NCBI RefSeq assembly: GCF_010729305.1
Contig: NZ_AP022574.1
Span: 2,666,001-2,730,000 of the forward strand
Reading direction: 5' to 3'
From: Mycolicibacterium psychrotolerans
GTDB lineage: Bacteria; Actinomycetota; Actinomycetes; Mycobacteriales; Mycobacteriaceae
DNA length: 64,000 nt
This document shows positions 16,615-23,567 of the stretch, in pieces. The notes beneath the pieces were generated by a model. The model saw only the letters and a program-made list of their open reading frames with translations, searched no databases and had not been told where the DNA came from. Both the position numbers and the translations under genes were made by a program. Each line of letters opens with the position of its first letter. Position 1 is the stretch's first letter.

Positions 16615-17904
16615 TCAGCTTGCCGGGGTGAAGGTGATGTTCAGCGACGTCAGTCCGCGCAGGATGAACGTGGGTTCATAGGTGTACCGGCGGGCGTGGG
16701 CAGGGCCGTGATGGTCCTCGTCGATCGCGATGTCGCGCATGCGATCGAGGATCCGTTCGATCGACACCCTGCCCTCGACGCGGGCGAGTGGCCCGCCGGG
16801 GCAGGAGTGCACGCCGCGGCCGAACGCGATGTGCTCCCGGACGTTCTTGCGGTCCAGATCGAATTCGTGGGGATGCGCGAAGCGGTCGGGATCCCGGTTG
16901 ACCGCGCCCGGGCACACCATCATCGTGGTGCCCGCGGGCACGTCGACGTCGCCGACCTTCGTGTTCTTCCGGGCGAGGCGGAACTGACTCTTGACCGGCG
17001 CGTCCATCCGCAACGCCTCCTCGACGAAGACGGGGATGCGAGAGCGGTCGCTGCGCAACCGCTCCTGGACGTCGGGGTGGTCGCCGAGCACGCGCAGGGA
17101 GGCGGTGAGCAGCTTGGTGGTCGTCTCCTGGCCGGCGGCGAACAGGAAGGTGGCCGAGCGCACGACCTCGATCACCGGCGGCGTCGACCCGTCCGGGTAC
17201 TTCGCCGTCGCGAGTGCGGTGAGCACGTCGTCGCGCGGCTCCCTGCGGCGGTCTTCGAGGTAACCGATGAACTTCTCGTCCAGCCACTCCAGCGGGTTCG
17301 TGCCCACCAGGTCGCTGTGGTCCAGCGAGCCGACGATGGCGCCCGGCCGCGGTGCACCCAGCACGGTGCGGAACTCCTCGTGGTCGGCTTCGGGGACGCC
17401 GAGTAGGTCGGCGATCACCAACAGCGAGAACGGCTTTGCGTAGGCGGACAGGAATTCACAGCGCCCGGCGGGTTCCCTGGCGAAGATGTCGTCGAGCACC
17501 TCGTCGGCGAGCCGCCACATGAAGTCCTCGTTCTCCTTGAGCCGGCTGGGCGTCAGGAGCCTGTTGAGAAGGGACCGGGCGTTGGTGTGGTCCGGTGGAT
17601 CCATCGTGACCATGTGCTCGTACATGGGCATCTGGGGTCGGTGCACGGTGATCTGGTCGGTGATGTCGTCCCCTTCGGGCACGAACGGCAGCGGCGGGAA
17701 CGGGCCGGCGACCGCGATGCACGACGAGAACGTCTCGGCGTCCTTGAGGACCGTCGCCGCTTCCTCGTACCCGGTGACGGCCAGCACCCCGTAGTTGGGT
17801 TCCCGCACCACGGGACACCGGTTGCGCAGATGATCGAAGTACGGGTGCGGATCGGGCACCAGCGACGGATCGGTGAAGTAGTCGATCGTGTCGAAATCGC
17901 TCAT
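16615..17904 (-). CDS. Cytochrome P450
   Basis: 429-residue soluble P450 monooxygenase, class I (needs separate ferredoxin/reductase, not seen nearby). The start is ATG 17904 with AGGAGG upstream; the open frame to 17991 is not needed. Landmarks in order: AGQETTTKLL of the I helix (oxygen activation), EEALRMDAP (ExxR of the K helix) and FGRGVHSCPGGPLAR (heme Cys ligand). Divergent from a TetR gene with an imperfect palindrome between them, so probably repressed by it. Near lipid-catabolic genes, so a lipid or terpenoid substrate is likely, but the CYP family cannot be fixed by eye. Confidence 0.92.
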   Translation of the reverse strand: MSDFDTIDYFTDPSLVPDPHPYFDHLRNRCPVVREPNYGVLAVTGYEEAATVLKDAETFSSCIAVAGPFPPLPFVPEGDDITDQITVHRPQMPMYEHMVTMDPPDHTNARSLLNRLLTPSRLKENEDFMWRLADEVLDDIFAREPAGRCEFLSAYAKPFSLLVIADLLGVPEADHEEFRTVLGAPRPGAIVGSLDHSDLVGTNPLEWLDEKFIGYLEDRRREPRDDVLTALATAKYPDGSTPPVIEVVRSATFLFAAGQETTTKLLTASLRVLGDHPDVQERLRSDRSRIPVFVEEALRMDAPVKSQFRLARKNTKVGDVDVPAGTTMMVCPGAVNRDPDRFAHPHEFDLDRKNVREHIAFGRGVHSCPGGPLARVEGRVSIERILDRMRDIAIDEDHHGPAHARRYTYEPTFILRGLTSLNITFTPAS

Positions 17905-17963
17905 GTCCCGGGCCTCCTGAAGTGGTGTGTTCCGCGAAACGCTACCGAGGGAACGCCGCGAAA

Positions 17964-17983
17964 TGCTGAGCACTTGCTTAGCA
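17964..17983. promoter_or_regulatory. Imperfect palindrome in the P450/TetR divergent promoter
   Basis: TGCTGAGCACTTGCTTAGCA is an inverted repeat matching at 16 of 20 positions, centred in the 136-bp gap between the P450 start (17904) and the TetR start (18041). Position and length suit a TetR-family operator controlling both genes. Confidence 0.5.
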
Positions 17984-18040
17984 TGGTGCAAGAGTTAGGG
18001 TCAAGGTTCCAAGACGACACGCGCAGGAAAGGTGGTCGCC

Positions 18041-18661
18041 GTGGCATCGCCACGCCGGATCGGGGCGCCGGACGCGAAAAACCGCGTCGTGCTCCTCGAC
18101 GCCGCCGAGCAGCTGCTCATCGAGGAGGGGTACGCGGCGGTCACCTCGCGGCGCGTCGCCGACCGGGCCGGGCTCAAACCTCAGCTGGTGCACTACTACT
18201 TCCGCACGATGGAAGACCTCTTCCTGGCAGTGTTCCGGCGCAGGGCCGAAGAAGGTCTCGCCGTGCTGAGCACGGCGCTGCAGTCCGAGCAGCCGCTGTG
18301 GGCGCTGTGGCGGTTCAGCACCGCTCCCGAGGCCACCCGGCTGACGATGGAGTTCATGGGTCTGGCCAATCACCGCAAGGCACTGCGGGCCGAAATCGTC
18401 TACTACGCTGAGCGATTCCGACAGGAACAGAACATCGCCATCACCGTGGCCCTGCGCAGGCACGGTATCGACGCGACGGAGGTGCCGCCGGTGGTGTGGA
18501 CCGTGTTCGCCACCAGCGTGTCTCAGGCCATGGTGGTCGAGCGCGCGCTGGGCATCAGCACCGGCCACGCGGAGACGTTCGCGTTCTGTGAACAGTGGCT
18601 GCGCCGCCTGGAGGGTGACCCGCTGCCTGCGGTCGAGGGCGCGGCGGCTCACCAGAGGTAG
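18041..18661 (+). CDS. TetR-family transcriptional regulator
   Basis: About 206 residues. GTG 18041 is preferred to GTG 18032 because it leaves a normal distance from AGGAAAGG. The N-terminal helix-turn-helix is clear (LLDAAEQLLIEEGYAAVTSRRVADRAG, then LVHYYFRTMEDLFLAVF), followed by a helical ligand domain. Divergent from the P450 gene; its 3' end overlaps the convergent COX IV-like gene by 13 bp. Likely a local repressor sensing the P450 substrate or an acyl-CoA; the ligand is inference. Confidence 0.88.
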   Translation: MASPRRIGAPDAKNRVVLLDAAEQLLIEEGYAAVTSRRVADRAGLKPQLVHYYFRTMEDLFLAVFRRRAEEGLAVLSTALQSEQPLWALWRFSTAPEATRLTMEFMGLANHRKALRAEIVYYAERFRQEQNIAITVALRRHGIDATEVPPVVWTVFATSVSQAMVVERALGISTGHAETFAFCEQWLRRLEGDPLPAVEGAAAHQR

Positions 18662-18933
18662 ATCACCAGGATCGACGCCCAGAGCGTCACCAGCCATCCA
18701 TCCGTGGCCCTGCGTAGCCACGCAGGAGCGAAGCGGACTTCCATGAAACTGCGCACGATCACCCGTCCCTTGACGAAGCCGAGCGTGATCGCGGTGACGG
18801 TGAGCGGCACGCTGGCGCTCGCGGTGCCGGAGGCATGCCCCGGTGCCAGCCACCACGAGATCACCGTGATCGCGCAGAGGGCGAGCCACGCCACGGTGAG
18901 AGCGCGGGTGGTGCTCGTCGCCGGCGTCGTCAC
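18649..18933 (-). CDS. Cytochrome c oxidase subunit IV-like (NorF/COX4-pro) membrane protein
   Basis: 94 residues with three hydrophobic helices: TVAWLALCAITVISWWL, VPLTVTAITLGFVKGRVIVR and GWLVTLWASILVIYLW. Size and pattern fit prokaryotic COX subunit IV/NorF accessory proteins. Last gene of a four-gene minus-strand unit, 4 nt after the COX III-like gene. No catalytic heme-copper subunit is nearby, so the partner oxidase, if any, is encoded elsewhere. Confidence 0.7.
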   Translation of the reverse strand: MTTPATSTTRALTVAWLALCAITVISWWLAPGHASGTASASVPLTVTAITLGFVKGRVIVRSFMEVRFAPAWLRRATDGWLVTLWASILVIYLW

Positions 18934-18937
18934 CGTC

Positions 18938-19537
18938 TCACCTCACCACGTAGAGCAGGGCGAAGATGACCACCCAGAGCAGATCGACCATGTGCCAGTA
19001 GACGGCCCCGGACTCGATCATCGACAGCCGCCGCCTGTGCGTAGGCCGAATCTCGCGCAACACGACTCCCATGATCACCAGCCCGAGCAGCACGTGGAAC
19101 ACGTGCACGCCGGTGAGCATGTAATAGAACATGAAGAACTCGCTGCCGGCCACGGTGTGGCCGACAGCGATCATGGTCGACCACTCGTAGCCCTTCAGTG
19201 CGACGAACACGAACCCGCACCCACCGGCCAGCACGGTCAACCGCAGGGCGGCCGCATGCTCGCCGCCGCGGGCGTGCACCACACTGCGTGCGATGAACCA
19301 CGAACTCGTCAGCAGTACAAGAGTGTTCAACGCGCCGATGTCGAGGTCCAGATGCTGCTGGGCCTCGAGGAACCCATGCGGATCCATCGCCCGGTGCACC
19401 ATGAAGATCAGGAAGTAGGCGCCGAAGATCAGCAGATCGCCGAGCACCATCACCCACATGGGGAGGTCACCGGGCAGATGCCCCCTCCGCGCGGCTGTCT
19501 TGGGCGCATCGCTGCGCGGAGCAGTGGTCTCGGTCAT
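18938..19537 (-). CDS. Cytochrome c oxidase subunit III-like (NorE) membrane protein
   Basis: 199 residues from ATG 19537, which overlaps the upstream stop as ATGA. COX III family traits: LPMWVMVLGDLLIFGAYFLIF, YYMLTGVHVFHVLLGLVIMG and SGAVYWHMVDLLWVVIFALLYV, with five helices. This size and the pairing with a COX IV-like gene match NorE/NorF pairs, accessory to nitric oxide reductases or oxidases. No norB or ctaD neighbour is present; two paralogous membrane proteins lie upstream instead. Confidence 0.8.
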   Translation of the reverse strand: MTETTAPRSDAPKTAARRGHLPGDLPMWVMVLGDLLIFGAYFLIFMVHRAMDPHGFLEAQQHLDLDIGALNTLVLLTSSWFIARSVVHARGGEHAAALRLTVLAGGCGFVFVALKGYEWSTMIAVGHTVAGSEFFMFYYMLTGVHVFHVLLGLVIMGVVLREIRPTHRRRLSMIESGAVYWHMVDLLWVVIFALLYVVR

Positions 19538-20259
19538 CCCACCGGCACCTCGTCGGCGGATCGGCACTCGTTGGCGCGCTTGAGGAAGTAGATCACGCAC
19601 GACAGCCAGAAGCCGAAGATCACGGTGCCCATCCAGAAGGAGATCGAGCCGTTCCAGGCGAACGGGCCTGCCGTGGAGATGAACACCGGAACGGCGAGGA
19701 TCTCGGTGACGATCTGCCAGATCGACACGTACGCCAGCCATTTCGGGAAGATCTGGTTGCGGTCGTAGAGGATCGCGACGGCGAAGGCGAAGTAGGCGGT
19801 GGTGAAGCAGCCCAGCGACCCGACATAGGACAGCAGGCCCAGGTCGTACAGCAGCGCGAGCAGCGCTGGGTCCCTCTCGGGCCGGTAGACCGCGGCGAGG
19901 AAGCAGAACGCGACGAGAAGACACCCCGGCAGCGCGCCCACGGCCATCGAGCCGATGTAGGCGTAGGCCAGCACAGAGCCGGTCGTCATGCGCTTCATGT
20001 GGTAGGCGACGATGCCGTTGGCCACGCCGGCGCCACCCACGATGAGAACGAGCGTGCCGAAACCGATCCCGATGGTGGTCGCGTGCGCGCCGAAGAACGC
20101 GGCCTGCTGCGCCTCGGTGATGTCGGGCCGCGGCGGCGGCATCACGCGGGCCAGCGCGAAGAAGATGACACCGAACGCGGTGTAGAAGGCCGGCACGATC
20201 CAGAAGACGAGCCAGAGGTCGCGCGCCGGCGCCGGCCGGACGTCGGGGGGTGCCGTCAT
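19534..20259 (-). CDS. Multi-helix membrane protein, paralogue of the next gene
   Basis: 241 residues, about six to seven hydrophobic helices, no known motif recognised. Shared blocks with the 20256-21011 product include KRMTTGSVLAYAY, AAVYRPERDPALLALLYDL and GPFAWNGSISFWMG, the last directly before the final helix. Starts at ATG 20259 with a 4-nt overlap with the upstream stop, and its own stop overlaps the COX III-like start. Probably a membrane subunit working with the COX III/IV-like proteins; function not known. Confidence 0.7.
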   Translation of the reverse strand: MTAPPDVRPAPARDLWLVFWIVPAFYTAFGVIFFALARVMPPPRPDITEAQQAAFFGAHATTIGIGFGTLVLIVGGAGVANGIVAYHMKRMTTGSVLAYAYIGSMAVGALPGCLLVAFCFLAAVYRPERDPALLALLYDLGLLSYVGSLGCFTTAYFAFAVAILYDRNQIFPKWLAYVSIWQIVTEILAVPVFISTAGPFAWNGSISFWMGTVIFGFWLSCVIYFLKRANECRSADEVPVG

Positions 20260-21011
20260 GAGGCGATGCCGTCGTCGATTGCCTGACGGTGCAGCGTGTT
20301 TCGCAGGACGAAGAACATCACGGCCACGAAGGAGGCGAAGGCCGCGATCCGCAGCCAGAACGACACGGCACCGTTCCAGGCCAGCGGTCCGGAGGACGCC
20401 ACCGCGGCCGCGGCAGCAGGCGCCATCGCCAGCCCGGTGAGCGCGGCGAAGTACCCGACCCAGCGGCCGAACACGGGACGCGGGCTACCGTGGCGGCCGG
20501 TGTCGAAGAAAACCGCAGCGGCCAGCAGGAGGTTCTGTGCGACGAGCATGCCGACCGGGGCGACGAGCGTGATCCAGGCCAGGTCATTGAGCAACTGGAC
20601 GAGTTCGGGATCGCGGTCCCGGCGGAACGCGGCGACCAGGAAGAAGATGTCGGCGAGCGCGAAGATCGTCGCGCCGCTCACGACCGCGGTGAGGTAGCAG
20701 TAGGCCAGCACATGGGTCTGCGTGGCCATCCGTTTCATCTGGACGACGATCAGCATGAAGAACGGCAGCAGCATGATCGCGCACAGGTTGTAGGTGAGCA
20801 TGCTGAACCGGATCATCGCGGTGTTCTCGGTGTAGAACGTCGCGACCTCGGCCGGTGACATGTCCGGTGCCATCGGAGGCAGGAACCCCGGGAACGCGAC
20901 GAACGCTACGAGCAGAATCGCGCCGACCGCCGGGGTGATCCGCAGGCACACCAGTTGGGCCTTCAGCGCGCTCGTTCTCGGAAGTTCCTCTGCTGCAGCC
21001 AGAATCTGCAT
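20256..21011 (-). CDS. Multi-helix membrane protein, first gene of the COX III/IV-like operon
   Basis: About 251 residues from ATG 21011 (MQILAAAEELPRTSALKAQL); an earlier in-frame start at 21029 is possible but would lie close to the operator. Six to seven helices. KRMATQTHVLAYCY, AAFRRDRDPELVQLLNDL and GPLAWNGAVSFWLR align with its downstream neighbour, showing a tandem duplication. The start is 20 bp from a pair of perfect palindromes (21031-21072), so the operon is probably repressor-controlled. Confidence 0.7.
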   Translation of the reverse strand: MQILAAAEELPRTSALKAQLVCLRITPAVGAILLVAFVAFPGFLPPMAPDMSPAEVATFYTENTAMIRFSMLTYNLCAIMLLPFFMLIVVQMKRMATQTHVLAYCYLTAVVSGATIFALADIFFLVAAFRRDRDPELVQLLNDLAWITLVAPVGMLVAQNLLLAAAVFFDTGRHGSPRPVFGRWVGYFAALTGLAMAPAAAAAVASSGPLAWNGAVSFWLRIAAFASFVAVMFFVLRNTLHRQAIDDGIAS

Positions 21012-21030
21012 CGGGACCCTCCCTCGCATT

Positions 21031-21072
21031 CGGTAGCCGATCGGCTACCGGCGAGAGTAGCCGATCGGCTAC
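21031..21072 (-). promoter_or_regulatory. Twin palindromic operator
   Basis: A perfect 20-bp palindrome, CGGTAGCCGATCGGCTACCG (21031-21050), is followed by a second copy of its 16-bp core, GTAGCCGATCGGCTAC (21057-21072). Centres are 24 bp apart. They lie 20-61 bp upstream of the first gene of the membrane operon. No U-run follows, so an operator is more likely than a terminator. Confidence 0.7.
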
Positions 21073-21091
21073 CGAAGCTCCAGGGTGGGAT

Positions 21092-22246
21092 CTACAGCGA
21101 CAGGATCGTCGCCGACGCGGTGCCGGGCGCGCCGTACACCTGTGCCAGCCCGACCCGGGGTCTGCCCGGCACCTGACGGTCACCGGCCTGCCCGCGCAGC
21201 TGACGGACGAGTTCGTGCACCTGCCGCAGGCCGGAGGCGCCGATGGGCTCGCCGTTGGCGATCAGGCCGCCGTCGGTGTTGACGGGCATGCTTCCGTGGA
21301 TCTCCGTCGCGCCGTCGGCCAGCAGCTTCTCCTGCTCGCCGTCTGCGCACAAGCCGGTCTCGGCCATGTGGATGACCTCCGCGCCGGCGTCGGTGTCCTG
21401 GAGCTGGGCGATGTCGACGTCTTCGGGTCCGATCCCGGCCGCCTCGTAGGCGGCCCTGGCCGCGTACACAGTCGGAGAGGGATCCTCGTCGAGCGGTGCG
21501 GAGGTGGCGTGGACTTCGTAGGCGCCGAAGGTCCGCGTCCGGATCTCGCTGGCCCGCACGTAGACGGGCGTATCGGTGAACGTGCGCGCCAGGTCGCCGC
21601 GACACATGATCACCGCGGCGGCGCCCTCGTCGGGCGCACAGAACATGTACTGGGTCAACGGGTAGTTGAGCACCGGGGAGGCGAGGATCTCCTCGACCGA
21701 AATCTCCTTGCGGCGGAACGCATTCGGATTGAGGGCGCCGTTGCGGAAATTCTTGTTCGCGACCCGGGCCAGGGTCTCCTGAGAGATCCCGTGCTCGTGG
21801 ATGTAGCGGTTGGCCTTCATGCCGAAGAACTTTGTGGTGACGAACTGGCCGTTCTCGGCGTACCACTGGGGCAGGGCGAGCTTGGCGGGATCGTCGGTGA
21901 AGGCGCCGCGAGGGTGCTTGTCCAGCCCGATGGCGATACCGATGTCGTACTTGCCCAGCCGGATCGTGTCCGCGGTCTGCTGGATCGCCGACGCCGAGGT
22001 GGCGCAGGCGTTGAACACGTTGGTGAAGGTGATTCCCGTCAACCCGACCAGTCGGGTGACGGCGTCGGGATTGGAGATCTCGTAGCTGCCTCCGAAACCG
22101 AACTGGATTTCCTTCCAACCGATTCCGGCGTCGGCGAGCGCGAGATCGATGGCTTCGGCGCCCATCTCCATCGCGGTCTTGTCGAACCGGCCAAACGGGT
22201 GCAGGCCGACGCCGATGATCGCAACGTCCGTGGCTGTACTGGTCAC
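21092..22246 (-). CDS. Thiolase-like lipid-transfer protein (Ltp family)
   Basis: 384 residues from ATG 22246. Thiolase fold with the nucleophile motif VFNACATSASAI (Cys near residue 82) and the C-terminal GGLIANGEPIGASG, where the usual GHPxGxTG histidine is replaced by Glu. This variant is familiar in mycobacterial Ltp-type proteins, which with a DUF35 partner act as retro-aldolases on steroid side chains. The start overlaps the DUF35 stop by 4 nt (ATGA), supporting a two-protein complex. Confidence 0.85.
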   Translation of the reverse strand: MTSTATDVAIIGVGLHPFGRFDKTAMEMGAEAIDLALADAGIGWKEIQFGFGGSYEISNPDAVTRLVGLTGITFTNVFNACATSASAIQQTADTIRLGKYDIGIAIGLDKHPRGAFTDDPAKLALPQWYAENGQFVTTKFFGMKANRYIHEHGISQETLARVANKNFRNGALNPNAFRRKEISVEEILASPVLNYPLTQYMFCAPDEGAAAVIMCRGDLARTFTDTPVYVRASEIRTRTFGAYEVHATSAPLDEDPSPTVYAARAAYEAAGIGPEDVDIAQLQDTDAGAEVIHMAETGLCADGEQEKLLADGATEIHGSMPVNTDGGLIANGEPIGASGLRQVHELVRQLRGQAGDRQVPGRPRVGLAQVYGAPGTASATILSL

Positions 22247-22761
22247 GCCGGGGCCTCCTGGTCATCGATCGGCTGGAACGCGAACGTGACGATCTCGGTC
22301 CCGTCCGCGTCGGTGGTGAACGGAATCATCGTCAGCTCGACGCGTTCGCCGAATCGCAGCTTCACGGGATCGTTTTCGGTGAGTCGGCCCTCGACCCGGA
22401 TGACGGCGTCGGCGCCTTCGCCCAGTTGCACCAGGCCCACCCCGAACGGCACGAAGTCCTTGCCGGCCGGACCCATGTACGGGGCTCCGGGCGGGAATCC
22501 CTGCGTGGTCCAGGCCACCAGGGTGCCGCGGCGGGGGAGCAACGTCTGGCTCATCGCGGCGGCACTGCACCGGGGGCAGCGGTGCTGAGACGGGAAGGCG
22601 GTGGCGCCGCAGACGCCACAGGTGCTGCCGATGAGCTGGGGATCGTCATCGGGCCAGGTGGAGATCTCGGGCGCCAGCGCCCGCTGCGAGGTGGACACTC
22701 GATGACCATAAATGGAAATGTCGTTCTCGTCCAGAGAGAACGTATTGCCCGAAGTCTTCAC
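22243..22761 (-). CDS. DUF35 zinc-ribbon/OB-fold acyl-CoA-binding protein
   Basis: 172 residues if started at GTG 22761, which overlaps the enoyl-CoA hydratase stop as GTGA; GTG 22698 is an alternative that would start just before the conserved region. The zinc ribbon CGVCGATAFPSQHRCPRC is intact, followed by the OB domain (RGTLVAWTTQGFPPGAPYMG...). Such proteins pair with Ltp thiolase-like enzymes, as with Ltp2-ChsH2 in steroid breakdown, and the next gene encodes one. Confidence 0.85.
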   Translation of the reverse strand: MKTSGNTFSLDENDISIYGHRVSTSQRALAPEISTWPDDDPQLIGSTCGVCGATAFPSQHRCPRCSAAAMSQTLLPRRGTLVAWTTQGFPPGAPYMGPAGKDFVPFGVGLVQLGEGADAVIRVEGRLTENDPVKLRFGERVELTMIPFTTDADGTEIVTFAFQPIDDQEAPA

Positions 22762-23486
22762 CCGCTGGTGCGTCGCCCCTTGTTCATCACCCTGTCCGCC
22801 GCTGCCCAGTGGTCGTCAGACACCCACAGGCGCGCGAACGCCGACACGGCCTCAGCGGTCGGCACGCCCCGCATGACGCGCTTGACCTGACCGGCCGGGA
22901 CCGTCGCCAGCGATCGGGCGGCCAGGCGCCACTGCTCGTCGAACGAGGCGCGGGGGATCACCTGGTCGATCAGCCCGATCCGCTCGGCCTCCGCGGCACC
23001 GAGAATGCGCCCGGTACCCGCCAGCAGGAGTGCCCGGCTGTAACCCACGAGGCCGACGAGGCGCTCGGCCCCGCCCCATGCCGGCATGATCGCGAGCGCG
23101 ACCTGATTGAAGCCGATCGTCACGTCGTCGGCGGCGATGCGGATGTCGGCGGCCACGGCGAACTCTGCGCCGCCGCCGAGTGCGTGACCGTTGAGGGCGG
23201 CGACGACGGGGGCGGGAAAGCTCGCGATCCGATCGCAGATCGACCTCATCCGGACGGCCATCGCGGCGGCCTGCTCCTCGGTGCGAAGCGCACTGAGCTC
23301 CTTGAGGTCGCCGCCGGAGACGAAGGCCCGGTCGCCGGCCCCGGTGAGAACGAGACCCGCCGAACCCGAGGCGCCGTCGAGGGCCTCGTCCAGCTGATCC
23401 ATCGTGTCGAGGGAGATCGCGTTGCGGGCGTGCGGCCGATCGATGGTGATGATCGCCAGACCGTCATCGATGTCGAGGTCCACCAT
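22758..23486 (-). CDS. Enoyl-CoA hydratase/isomerase (crotonase) family
   Basis: 242 residues from ATG 23486, with AAAGGGAGAAC upstream; the longer open frame is a shadow. Crotonase landmarks: RPHARNAISLDTMDQL, the oxyanion-hole segment GGDLKEL and NGHALGGGAEFAVAADIRI, then FNQVALAIMPAWGGAERL. The glutamate normally found in GLPE-type loops is not evident here, so hydratase, isomerase or another crotonase chemistry is open. First gene of a three-gene unit with the DUF35 protein and thiolase. Confidence 0.88.
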   Translation of the reverse strand: MVDLDIDDGLAIITIDRPHARNAISLDTMDQLDEALDGASGSAGLVLTGAGDRAFVSGGDLKELSALRTEEQAAAMAVRMRSICDRIASFPAPVVAALNGHALGGGAEFAVAADIRIAADDVTIGFNQVALAIMPAWGGAERLVGLVGYSRALLLAGTGRILGAAEAERIGLIDQVIPRASFDEQWRLAARSLATVPAGQVKRVMRGVPTAEAVSAFARLWVSDDHWAAADRVMNKGRRTSG

Positions 23487-23512
23487 CGACGTTCTCCCTT
23501 TTCGGTATTGGC

Positions 23513-23536
23513 ATTCTCGCAGGCGGAGAATAGCAT
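23513..23536. promoter_or_regulatory. ATTCTC-N7-GAGAAT inverted repeat between divergent genes
   Basis: Perfect arms ATTCTC (23513-23518) and GAGAAT (23526-23531) in the gap between the enoyl-CoA hydratase (start 23486) and the acyl-CoA ligase (start ~23568). On the minus strand TGCTATTCT reads as an extended -10. Shares GAGAATAGCA with the site at 16549. Confidence 0.55.
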
Positions 23537-23567
23537 CGTCTCCCGGATGGGAGGTGGCGCGAAGGAC

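Noticed and set aside
17964..17983. KstR2-type site because of CACTTGCT
   Set aside because: Only one half resembles the KstR2 consensus; the other half does not, and a local TetR operator explains the palindrome better.
18649..21011. A complete cytochrome oxidase or nitric oxide reductase operon
   Set aside because: No subunit I with heme ligands, no CuA subunit and no NorC are encoded in or beside the unit.
22723..22741. GTTCTC-N7-GAGAAC inverted repeat resembling the shared promoter motif
   Set aside because: It falls inside the DUF35 coding sequence if the coupled GTG at 22761 is the start, has GTTCTC rather than ATTCTC, and lacks the TGYTATTCT context.
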